From positions 1 through 8,134 of the forward strand of contig CAMWSZ010000113.1 of the NCBI GenBank assembly GCA_947177005.1: a stretch of 8,134 bases of DNA, given 5' to 3'. The notes below the pieces were generated by a model. That model was not told the DNA's origin. It saw nothing but the letters and a program-made list of their open reading frames with translations, and searched no databases. Positions 1 through 5,659 of this stretch are shown here, piece by piece. The position numbers and the translations under genes are program-made. This stretch comes from an uncultured Clostridia bacterium (lineage in GTDB: Bacteria; Bacillota; Clostridia; Oscillospirales; Oscillospiraceae). Position 1 is the stretch's first letter; each line of letters begins with the position of its first letter.

Positions 1-19
1 TCTTTCGCGTTGATGCCTT

Positions 20-64
20 AGTATAACACAAAACAATTCTGGAAAAAAGAGGGAAATTTGTCAA
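20..64 (-). promoter_or_regulatory. Minus-strand promoter candidates reading off the left edge
   Basis: On the minus strand a perfect TTGACA (59-64) is followed after 17 nt by CAGAAT (36-41, four of six consensus). Further on is an extended -10, TGTTATACT (20-28), without a clear -35. Both lie in an AT-rich stretch after the terminator-like hairpin and point to whatever gene lies left of the window. In a DGR this would suit transcription of the template RNA and reverse transcriptase. Confidence 0.35.
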
Positions 65-78
65 ATTTCTTTTTACTC

Positions 79-111
79 AAAAAATAAAAATTGTCGCGGG
101 CGCTACGCGCC
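79..111 (-). terminator. Weak factor-independent terminator candidate for the tail operon
   Basis: On the minus strand, GGCGC-GTA-GCGCC (99-111) forms a 5-bp GC stem with a 3-nt loop. About eight bases later comes a T-rich run with 11 T in 12 positions (79-90). The stem is short and the gap to the T run is longer than ideal, so partial read-through is likely. Confidence 0.4.
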
Positions 112-156
112 ACCCCTATTTTACTCTTCCCGCCCTTTGGTTGGTTCGCCTATCGT

Positions 157-182
157 ATCCCCCCTCCTTTCGTCGGGGGGAT
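157..182 (-). promoter_or_regulatory. GC-rich hairpin just past the stop, GAAA-type loop (DGR target element candidate)
   Basis: ATCCCCCC (175-182 read on the minus strand) pairs perfectly with GGGGGGAT (157-164), 8 bp. The interior reads GACGAAAGGA on the minus strand, which can close further as two sheared G-A pairs and one C-G pair around a GAAA tetraloop. It sits 25 bp after the stop codon of the adhesin gene. Known DGR target genes carry a GC-rich stem with a short GAAA-like loop just downstream of the variable region, needed for efficient retargeting. The hairpin itself is plain in the sequence; its role is inferred. Confidence 0.65.
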
Positions 183-207
183 GGTGCCCGGATAGCTCTG
201 CGGAGGA

Positions 208-1911
208 TTAGGTTGAAAAGCCGGGGCGCAGACCCAACGACCGGTCTGCATAAGTGGAGTTGGCAGAACCCTCTTCGCTGACGGCGCAGAAGCTAGTGGT
301 GGTGTTGTAACGAGGAGACCGCAGGCCCCACCGAACCGCCGTTCCGGCGGAGCTATGATTATATGCTATCCTGCTGTTGCCTGCCTTATAATAGTCATAT
401 TGTACTTGGTAGTTCTGCTCTGCGCTGTTGGCATAACTCCGTGCCCCAAATACCTCATACTCCGCCAAGTCAAACAAATAGTCTGTTGTCGCCGTCACAT
501 AACTGGCTGTATCGCTGCCGCCTCCTGTATTATCCGTATACTTGGTCACAGGCTTCATTACGGCTCGCAAATCTGCCGGGAGCGCCGCCATCAAAGAATT
601 TGCTAACGGGCTGTCCGGCGCATTGCTGTTCCCATACAGCGTCTTTCGTTTGTAGCAGCCGTTCCAGCCTCCGCTGTTTGTGTTGGAACTGTAGTTCCAG
701 TTGAAATAACCGGCACTCGTTATCTCGCTGTTGTATTTGCTGTCGCATAGCGCGACATCTTTCCCCCCGATTTTTCCTAGCTGGAAGTGAATGCGGTTGG
801 TGCCTTCCTTGCTGCTGTTGTGGTTAAAGCCAAGAATAAACGCCTGGACTGACAGATCGGAGAAGGTAAAATTGCCCACCTTGCCATTAATGACGATGGT
901 CTTGGTGTCGCCAACCGACCAGTAGTTCGCTCCTTCTCCAGCGTCCGCGACGTCCCGGATTTTCTCCCAGTCGTTTTCGTCCAGCACATCAGAGACGAAC
1001 ATAACCTTCAGCGTGTAGTCCTTATACTCCGTGATGCTGATCGACTTGGTGGAGCTCTCCTCCGGACTGGTCAGCGTTGCCGTCCAGGTGCCGGTTCGGG
1101 GCAGATAAAACACATCCGTCCCGCTTCCACCCCCGGTCAAGATCGTTTCGCCATTTACCAGTTCCAGCACCGCCTCTGGCTCTGAGGTCACGGTTAGAAC
1201 AATAAACTCCACCGCAGCAGTATAGGTGCCCTCGGCGGTTACTTCTACCGTGGTGCTGTTGGATGATACGCCGTCCTTCACCGCGCTCACGGTGTAGGTG
1301 CCGGTCTGGTTGACTCCCACGGCGGCCACGCCGTTACTGTCAGCCATAGCGGTAAACGTGCTGTCTCCCTGCTTTGCCGTGACCGTTACACCCGCCACTG
1401 TGGGCACGTTGATTGTTGCGCTGAACACAGACAGCGCCGCCGTATACTGGCCGTAGTACGCACCTGTCACTACGCTGGTGGCATATTCCACACCGTTGCT
1501 TGCCCTGGCCCTGATCGTGTACGTGCTGTTGCAGTTGGACACCTTGACAGAGACTACCAGCCCTTCGGGGACAGCCCCTGTTCGGGTGTCATCGCCGTCT
1601 GTGACGGTGTACTGCTTTCCCGCAAACGCCGCCTCAAAAGTGATCTTGATGGTGTTTCCGCTGCCGCCTCCGAGACTGCCGCCGCCCTCCTCAATGGCCT
1701 GATTCACTTTTTCCATATCTGCCGCTGCCTTGGCGTCGGCAGCATCCTTTTTTGCCGTTTCCGCACTGCTGTTGGCTTTTTCAGCGGCGGTTTTTGCCGC
1801 CTCTGCTGTCTTCTGCGCCGCTTCGGCAGCAGCTTTCGCTTCCTCCGCTGTTTTCCGAACGCTCTCCAGATTCTTCCCGGCCACGCCGGTCACATTAACT
1901 GTACCAAGCAT
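208..1911 (-). CDS. Receptor-binding tail protein, C-type-lectin-like C-terminus (candidate DGR target)
   Basis: A 567-residue protein, modular from N to C. Residues 14-75 are an Ala/Lys/Glu-rich coiled coil (stalk, probably trimeric), and 76-85 a Gly-rich linker. Residues about 87-162, 165-236 and 237-305 are three Ig-like/PEGA-like beta domains, with repeated [GT]-T-[YW]-T-[VA] strands. Residues 306-567 form a domain of the DUF6273 / formylglycine-enzyme-like C-type-lectin kind, with G-G-W-N-G-C-Y-K-R-K-T-L-Y (414-426), Y-E-V-F-G-A-R-S-Y (485-493), W-G-L-R-S-P (528-533) and the terminal GLRPGF (560-565). The start ATG 1909-1911 has GGGGAGG 7 nt upstream. As the last gene of the tail operon it is placed to be the adhesin tip. 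The C-terminal codons and the downstream hairpin suggest a DGR variable region. The domain family is a strong pattern match, but no retroelement is in the window. Confidence 0.85.
   Translation of the reverse strand: MLGTVNVTGVAGKNLESVRKTAEEAKAAAEAAQKTAEAAKTAAEKANSSAETAKKDAADAKAAADMEKVNQAIEEGGGSLGGGSGNTIKITFEAAFAGKQYTVTDGDDTRTGAVPEGLVVSVKVSNCNSTYTIRARASNGVEYATSVVTGAYYGQYTAALSVFSATINVPTVAGVTVTAKQGDSTFTAMADSNGVAAVGVNQTGTYTVSAVKDGVSSNSTTVEVTAEGTYTAAVEFIVLTVTSEPEAVLELVNGETILTGGGSGTDVFYLPRTGTWTATLTSPEESSTKSISITEYKDYTLKVMFVSDVLDENDWEKIRDVADAGEGANYWSVGDTKTIVINGKVGNFTFSDLSVQAFILGFNHNSSKEGTNRIHFQLGKIGGKDVALCDSKYNSEITSAGYFNWNYSSNTNSGGWNGCYKRKTLYGNSNAPDSPLANSLMAALPADLRAVMKPVTKYTDNTGGGSDTASYVTATTDYLFDLAEYEVFGARSYANSAEQNYQVQYDYYKAGNSRIAYNHSSAGTAVRWGLRSPRYNTTTSFCAVSEEGSANSTYADRSLGLRPGFST
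211..318 (-). other. Candidate DGR variable region and GC-rich end
   Basis: Codons 532-545 (277-318) are 14 NNY codons in a row, and codons 548-554 (250-270) are seven more. The protein text here (SPRYNTTTSF, GSANSTY) lies in the part of the lectin-like fold where DGR targets vary. After this comes a conserved, GC-rich stretch coding for GLRPGF, suited to act as the fixed end (IMH) of a variable region. The exact limits cannot be set without the template repeat; the left limit may extend to about 400. Confidence 0.5.
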
Positions 1912-1913
1912 GT

Positions 1914-2273
1914 CTATTCCTCCCCTTTCTCAATCCATAGTTCTGCCCGGATGTCCTTTTCGGGCATCCCGGCTGCGCGTATCCTGATTTTTCCCGCCAG
2001 CGTTTCGTTCGTCTGGCAAAAACCGCACGCAGAGGCGGTTTCCAATCCATCCGGATAGAAGTTCACCTCTGCGCGGTCTTTTGCTGTAACGCCCTCTACT
2101 GCCAGATCACAGTAATATGGATATACTGCCGTTTCATCTGACTGCCATTTGCCGGCGGAAATAACCGCTGAGACCGATTTGGCCTGATTCTGCTTGCCGG
2201 CCACTGTATCTCGTATCTGTAAAATAAATGCGATCAGGGCATCAAATCCGCCTCCACTGAAAGCTCTCCTCAT
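1914..2273 (-). CDS. Small protein built from one copy of the fibre repeat domain
   Basis: A 119-residue protein. Its first 30 residues form a helix (G-G-G-F-D-A-L-I-A-F-I-L-Q-I-R-D-T-V-A-G-K) with no cleavable signal evident. Residues 32-114 match the domain found twice in the 436-residue fibre: S-A-G-K-W, the YYCDLAV strand, F-Y-P-D-G-L-E-T-A, ACGFCQ, T-L-A-G-K-I-R-I-R-A and M-P-E-K-D-I-R-A-E-L. It keeps the Cys-x-x-Cys pair (C83, C86) that copy B lacks. The start ATG 2271-2273 has GGGAG 9 nt upstream. The stop TAG lies 2 nt before the 567-residue gene, and the ribosome site for that gene sits inside this gene's last codons, so the two are probably expressed together. An adaptor for the tip protein is a reasonable guess; no function is known to me. 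Confidence 0.72.
   Translation of the reverse strand: MRRAFSGGGFDALIAFILQIRDTVAGKQNQAKSVSAVISAGKWQSDETAVYPYYCDLAVEGVTAKDRAEVNFYPDGLETASACGFCQTNETLAGKIRIRAAGMPEKDIRAELWIEKGEE
1932..2180 (-). repeat. Third copy of the fibre domain (stand-alone)
   Basis: Residues 32-114 of the 119-residue protein. The W-to-Cys spacing is 40 residues here and 42 in the two fibre copies. It aligns with both fibre copies by the G-x-W opening, the C-x-x-C(or S)-Q block, the T-L-x-G-x-[LI]-R core and the [IV]-[RQ]-A closing strand. Confidence 0.72.
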
Positions 2274-2296
2274 AGGGCATTACTCCCTTTTTCTTT

Positions 2297-2800
2297 TTAT
2301 TTCTTGTTGAACAGGGCAATGATCTCCTCTTCGGTGATCGGTTCGATGTCTTCCGCCTTGATATAGGCGGTCAGTTTCTCGTCGGTGCTGGCATTGGCCT
2401 CCGTGACGGCGGCCGTCTTGGCGGCAGCGATGTCGCCGGCAATCTGCTCGGACGGAGCATAGGCGGACAAATCCACAAAACCGGACATCGCATCGTACTT
2501 GTAGTCCTCGCCTGCCTTGACCACCGCAACGTTGGTCCCAGCCGGATACTCTGCGCCCGCACCCTCCATGAAACTGTCGGTAGTGGTAAACGCACCGGTA
2601 ACGTTGTAGACCTTGCCCAGGTTGGCCTCGGTCAGCTCGGGCAGGTCAGCAAAAGCCACGCTGCCGCTGGGCTGGTAGGTGCGGGAGACCTGCGCCTTGA
2701 CCTCCGCCTCCATCTGCTCCTTGGACGCATATTTTTTGTCGATCTGGTCCGCGAAGGTCTCCAGGGTTTCAAACGTCGGAACCTTGATTTTTTCTGTCAT
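2297..2800 (-). CDS. Head-fibre/tail-decoration-like small protein
   Basis: A 167-residue protein in three parts. Residues 1-40 are a charged helix likely to be a coiled coil (F-A-D-Q-I-D-K-K-Y-A-S-K-E-Q-M-E-A-E-V). Residues 41-112 hold Y-Q-P-S-G-S-V-A-F-A-D-L-P, G-K-V-Y-N-V-T, Y-P-A-G-T-N-V-A-V-V and F-V-D-L-S, a beta pattern common in phage fibre and head-fibre proteins where GSVAF...VYNV...PAGTNVA is a recurring unit. Residues 113-145 form an Ala-rich helix. The end, ITEEEIIALF (155-164), resembles motifs in the two preceding genes. The start ATG at 2798-2800 follows a GGGGGAAG site. Family by pattern only; the role is probably fibre extension or decoration. Confidence 0.72.
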   Translation of the reverse strand: MTEKIKVPTFETLETFADQIDKKYASKEQMEAEVKAQVSRTYQPSGSVAFADLPELTEANLGKVYNVTGAFTTTDSFMEGAGAEYPAGTNVAVVKAGEDYKYDAMSGFVDLSAYAPSEQIAGDIAAAKTAAVTEANASTDEKLTAYIKAEDIEPITEEEIIALFNKK

Positions 2801-2843
2801 GATATCTTCCCCCTATTTTATTTCTTGTGCTGGCAGGGCCGGA

Positions 2844-2876
2844 GGGCGCACGGTGTACCAGCCCCACCGTGCGCCC
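2844..2876 (-). other. Perfect 12-bp GC-rich inverted repeat between tail genes
   Basis: The arms are GGGCGCACGGTG (2844-2855) and CACCGTGCGCCC (2865-2876) with a 9-nt loop. It lies just past the stop codon of the 81-residue gene and before the next gene. No T run follows on either strand, so it does not look like a simple factor-independent terminator. A 7-bp alternative stem (ACCAGCC 2857-2863 with GGCTGGT 2877-2883) would compete with it. Roles in mRNA stability, partial attenuation or domain exchange are possible and unproven. Confidence 0.75.
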
Positions 2877-2882
2877 GGCTGG

Positions 2883-3128
2883 TTACGCCTCGCCGCCGGT
2901 AGTCTCGGGATCGGTTTCGGGCTCTTTGTCGGGGGCCTTCCCGAAAATCGCCAGGACGTCCTCAGTGGTGGCAAAGACGAGGTTCGCGCAGGTGGAGAGC
3001 GCTTCCGCGATCTTCGCATCAACCTCATCGTTCGTGGGGATGATCTCCCTGAGCGCGGCCAGGCTCTCCGTAGTAACCACAGACACCGGAGTCTGCTCGC
3101 CCGTCTGCACGCTGTTGTTTTCTGCCAT
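2883..3128 (-). CDS. Small acidic tail-operon protein with T-x-E-x-V-x-x-I-F motif
   Basis: An 81-residue protein that I do not recognise as a named family. It has a short N-terminal linker, a predicted helix (S-L-A-A-L-R-E-I-I), P-T-N-D-E-V-D-A-K-I-A-E-A-L, and the segment ATTEDVLAIF (53-62), which resembles short segments at the ends of the fibre and of the next protein. The C-terminus is acidic and Pro/Thr-rich. The start ATG at 3126-3128 has GGAGG 9 nt upstream. The gene lies 40 nt after the fibre and is followed by a strong hairpin. It could be a small baseplate or fibre accessory, or an assembly helper. Function unknown. Confidence 0.7.
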   Translation of the reverse strand: MAENNSVQTGEQTPVSVVTTESLAALREIIPTNDEVDAKIAEALSTCANLVFATTEDVLAIFGKAPDKEPETDPETTGGEA

Positions 3129-3168
3129 TGGTATGTACCTCCAAAAAAATATTTATTCCCAGCTGAAA

Positions 3169-4479
3169 TCAGCCGTTGGAATCCGTTTTAGTGCTTTTGA
3201 AAATATTTGCTACCTGCTCACTGGTAACCGGCTTAACGGATACGGTACCGTCCGCTGCTGCGATCAGGCCATCGCCGACCTTCATGACACCAAGCCGGTT
3301 CCTGCCTGCTATAGGCAGCGCATAGGCATCCCCTCCTTCTCCTGTATTGTCAGGAATAATAGACCCAGTGATGCTTTGAGCTGTTCCAAGCAAGGCCAAA
3401 CTCGCTTGAATCGGAATTTCCGGTACATAATCTGTATAGACACGCAGCGCACCGGAAAGCGTCCGTATATTTTGTGAGATGCCGCAGTTTCCCGCCGCCT
3501 CCAAATGCTCTGGAATAATTGCAAGCATCGGATACAGGTCGCTCTCAACCGCTATATTCGGGATATCAATGCGGAAGGCGCAGGAGACATCCGCTTCATC
3601 GTTATCCTCCCAGCCGTCAGTCGGAATCTCAATATCTACTCTGGCCACCACCGCAGAGCTGGACAGTCCGCTGTGCTGCGGCACTGTGTCAAACAAGATA
3701 AGGCTTGCTCGGATATCATCTTTAGGTATGCTCTTGGCATATACACGCAATAGGCCCGGCAGGGTTTGGCTGTCCTGGCAAAAGCAGCACTCCCCGGCAA
3801 TCTCAAGCGACTGGGGATACACTGCGAGCGATGGGATCATGTCCTCTCTGATGTCCGTGCTGGCAATGTCCCGCCGGTACGCAAATGCTCCATGCGTATC
3901 GGTATCGGGAGCCCAGCCGGAAGCCGGGATGATGATGTCGGTCTGCGAAGCCCCTGCGGCGCGGCTGTTCATGAGCTTGATGAGCTTGTCATACGTAACA
4001 ATGCCTGCTGGTGCGGCGACGCTGATGTTTACTTCATCCGAGATAATAAGTTCTAGGGGAAACTCAAAATAGCTGGGCGGGTATGCCGGATTGTAGGCTG
4101 GTACCGGCTGGCGGTAATCGCCCAGCGTTCCGTAAATCAGATCCGTTTCCTCTTTGGTATCGGGATCGACGGTATACACGATAAACTCGGACAGGATGAA
4201 CATCTTCACGTCCGGGTGCGCCAGATTGGCGTATTGGATTGTCAGAAAAAAACGGTCGTCCTCATGGCGGCGCTCATTTACGGCACCGTCAGTAACATAT
4301 TCCAGAAGTTCGTGGACATCGGCCAGATTCACATCCTTGTCCACTTTTCCGCTGCCGAAAGCCACCCGTGTGATCTGCAGCGGTTTTTCATGGGCCATAC
4401 AAGCTGCCATGACGCTGCGCCCATGTGTGGTGACCTTGTAAGCATGCTCCTGGACGTTTTCGTTTGGGGTAGATACCAT
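3169..4479 (-). CDS. gpH-like tail-collar fibre protein with duplicated internal domain
   Basis: A 436-residue fibre. Residues 1-160 fit the phage tail-collar fibre N-terminal domain (DUF3751/gpH-like): H-A-Y-K-V-T-T-H-G-R-S-V-M-A-A-C-M-A, then L-Q-I-T-R-V-A-F-G-S-G, N-L-A-D-V-H-E-L, F-F-L-T-I-Q-Y and F-I-L-S-E-F-I-V-Y. Residues 180-263 and 281-364 are two copies of one domain, 101 residues apart, each opening I-P-x-x-G-W and closing with a [RQ]-A-S-L strand. The C-terminus has NRLGVMKVGDGL...ADGTVSV, a motif common at the ends of phage fibre and head-fibre proteins, and then VTSEQVANIF. The start ATG at 4477-4479 has a GGGAGA site; the gene follows gpI by 3 nt. The function, attachment of the baseplate to a receptor-binding tip, is inferred from family and position. 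No separate tail-fibre chaperone gene is visible in this window. Confidence 0.78.
   Translation of the reverse strand: MVSTPNENVQEHAYKVTTHGRSVMAACMAHEKPLQITRVAFGSGKVDKDVNLADVHELLEYVTDGAVNERRHEDDRFFLTIQYANLAHPDVKMFILSEFIVYTVDPDTKEETDLIYGTLGDYRQPVPAYNPAYPPSYFEFPLELIISDEVNISVAAPAGIVTYDKLIKLMNSRAAGASQTDIIIPASGWAPDTDTHGAFAYRRDIASTDIREDMIPSLAVYPQSLEIAGECCFCQDSQTLPGLLRVYAKSIPKDDIRASLILFDTVPQHSGLSSSAVVARVDIEIPTDGWEDNDEADVSCAFRIDIPNIAVESDLYPMLAIIPEHLEAAGNCGISQNIRTLSGALRVYTDYVPEIPIQASLALLGTAQSITGSIIPDNTGEGGDAYALPIAGRNRLGVMKVGDGLIAAADGTVSVKPVTSEQVANIFKSTKTDSNG
3388..3639 (-). repeat. Duplicated fibre domain, copy B
   Basis: Residues 281-364 of the fibre, exactly 101 residues after copy A. It shares I-E-I-P-T-D-G-W, the A-F-R-I-D-I strand, H-L-E-A-A-G, T-L-S-G-A-L-R-V-Y-T and I-Q-A-S-L. 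It has NCGISQ in place of ECCFCQ, so the second Cys of the Cys-x-x-Cys pair is Ser here. Confidence 0.8.
3691..3942 (-). repeat. Duplicated fibre domain, copy A
   Basis: Residues 180-263 of the fibre. The landmarks are IIIPASGW, the FAYRRDI strand, V-Y-P-Q-S-L-E-I-A-G, the Cys-rich ECCFCQ, T-L-P-G-L-L-R-V-Y-A and I-P-K-D-D-I-R-A-S-L. The same layout recurs in copy B and in the 119-residue protein at 1914-2273. Confidence 0.8.
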
Positions 4480-4482
4480 ATG

Positions 4483-5475
4483 TTACTCTCCCTTCGATAG
4501 ATTTGAAATAATGGTGGTACAAACACCACCAACACCACCTGTGCGCAGGATCGTTGTGGAAGACGGCGGAGCAGCATCTTCCGGTACTGAGAGAGACATA
4601 TGCTCAGACACATATCCCCCGGTATGAAGGGCCTGGGAGAAATCTGGCCTGTCAGAATCTTCTGGCGTACTGACAGCGAAATGGATACCGGCCGCCCCAC
4701 CGGCATGGAGTGCTGTTTGAGTGTGAAGTACATCCAGTTTCTCTGGAACCCCGATATCTGCATTCTCCCCAAATTTACCGCCGGTCCGGACCGTCTGCTG
4801 AAAGTCGAACGACTCTATACCAGGCGGAATGCCAATGGAGTCTTTGCTCCCAAACGCGCCTCCGGTATGGAGTTCGCTTTGAAAATCATACAGATCCTTC
4901 ACCATGGGGATTCCCATGCTGACCACAGCGCCAAAACCGCCGCCAACGTGAAGCGCAGTTGGTGTTGTGGTTATTGTGAACACGATTGCATCCAAGTGAG
5001 ACCGCAGACTCTTGTAAAAGTTGACCCGCTCCAGGACGGACCAGGGGCGGGTTTCATCTCCGAATGTGTCGGTGAGATCAATATTCAGTTTGAAGTGATA
5101 CGGCTTTCCGTCCTCATATTCAAACCACTCCTGTACATCCGTCTTTGGATAAATGTCCCGTATCGCCATTTCCACGGCGGCCTTCGTCCCTAATATCTTG
5201 TGGACGTGCCAGCTGTCCGCCAGCGTCCGCCGTTTTTCCTCTACGGTATAATTGGGATTCCACCAGTCCACTTTGTAGTCATAGGCCAGAATATCCAGCA
5301 GCTTTTCGTCCAGACGGTTGATATCTGAATAGATGCGCAGCCGGTCGATTTCCTCCGGGCGGCGGGCCAGGAGACGTGCTGTTACCTCTGCAAGTGCAGC
5401 TACGTCCGTATCCCCCTGCAGGGCAATCGGGAACGTTGTCAGGATATTTTCCGCTGTCAGACCATGTTCACTCAT
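4483..5475 (-). CDS. Tail protein I-like baseplate protein with C-terminal repeat tail
   Basis: A 330-residue protein. The first 170 residues fit phage tail protein I (gpI), the wedge-tip component that links gpJ to the tail fibre. They include L-A-R-R-P-E-E-I-D (36-44), then L-D-I-L-A-Y-D-Y-K-V-D-W-W (60-72), E-E-K-R-R-T-L-A-D-S-W-H-V-H-K-I-L-G-T (79-97) and A-V-E-M-A-I-R-D-I-Y (100-109). The DSWxxHKxxGT block is a family signature. P2 gpI is about 176 residues; here about 155 residues are added as six tandem repeats (see the repeat entry). The start ATG (5473-5475) overlaps the previous gene and follows a G-rich site (GGGGAAG at 5481-5487 in plus-strand numbering). The stop is 3 nt before the fibre gene start. 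The gpI call is firm; the role of the extension, perhaps fibre docking or surface binding, is a guess. Confidence 0.85.
   Translation of the reverse strand: MSEHGLTAENILTTFPIALQGDTDVAALAEVTARLLARRPEEIDRLRIYSDINRLDEKLLDILAYDYKVDWWNPNYTVEEKRRTLADSWHVHKILGTKAAVEMAIRDIYPKTDVQEWFEYEDGKPYHFKLNIDLTDTFGDETRPWSVLERVNFYKSLRSHLDAIVFTITTTPTALHVGGGFGAVVSMGIPMVKDLYDFQSELHTGGAFGSKDSIGIPPGIESFDFQQTVRTGGKFGENADIGVPEKLDVLHTQTALHAGGAAGIHFAVSTPEDSDRPDFSQALHTGGYVSEHMSLSVPEDAAPPSSTTILRTGGVGGVCTTIISNLSKGE
4486..4953 (-). repeat. Six tandem 27-residue protein repeats in gpI C-terminus
   Basis: Residues 175-330 of the gpI-like protein divide into five units of exactly 27 residues (starting at 175, 202, 229, 256 and 283) and a final partial unit of 21 (310). 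Each opens with [LV]-[HR]-[TAV]-G-G, followed by a variable stretch, a hydrophobic-x-hydrophobic strand with Pro near position 16, and a linker. The openings are LHVGG, LHTGG, VRTGG, LHAGG, LHTGG and LRTGG. The divergence between units indicates old duplication, not a recent slip. The short beta-strand period fits a repetitive beta fold, which I infer. Confidence 0.85.
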
Positions 5476-5659
5476 GATCGCTTCCCCAATCTTCAGGTGG
5501 TTTGAGCTTGATTGTGGCCTCCTTCACTGTGCTTAGAAAAGGTGCGCTCGATTTTCCAACCGCAGTATGTGGAACGGCAAGCAGTTCCACCGAAAAGCCG
5601 AGCTTTTTCAGAACATCAAGAGATTCAAAGAATTCCTTTTCTGCAAGCCGCTTATTCAT
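5468..5659 (-). CDS. Small tail-operon protein of unknown function
   Basis: A 63-residue protein between gpJ and gpI that I do not recognise. It begins MNKRLAEKEFFESLDVLKKLGFSVELLAV, predicted by eye as a helix followed by a beta strand, then a basic stretch (V-K-E-A-T-I-K-L-K) and a short acidic end. No signal peptide or membrane segment is visible. An ATG two codons upstream (5663-5665) lies only 2 nt from the GGAGG at 5668-5672, whereas the ATG at 5657-5659 lies 8 nt from it, so I prefer the latter. The gene overlaps the gpJ stop by 8 bp and overlaps the gpI start by 8 bp. That tight packing between two essential baseplate genes argues that it is real and works in baseplate assembly. Confidence 0.65.
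   Translation of the reverse strand: MNKRLAEKEFFESLDVLKKLGFSVELLAVPHTAVGKSSAPFLSTVKEATIKLKPPEDWGSDHE

Noticed and set aside
1..207. A template repeat or reverse transcriptase inside the window
   Set aside because: I looked for a second copy of the adhesin C-terminal sequence and for RT motifs; the left flank holds only hairpins and promoter-like signals.
2827..3477. Plus-strand open frame of 216 codons across the small tail genes
   Set aside because: It runs antisense to two good minus-strand genes and through the strong hairpin, and has no family resemblance.
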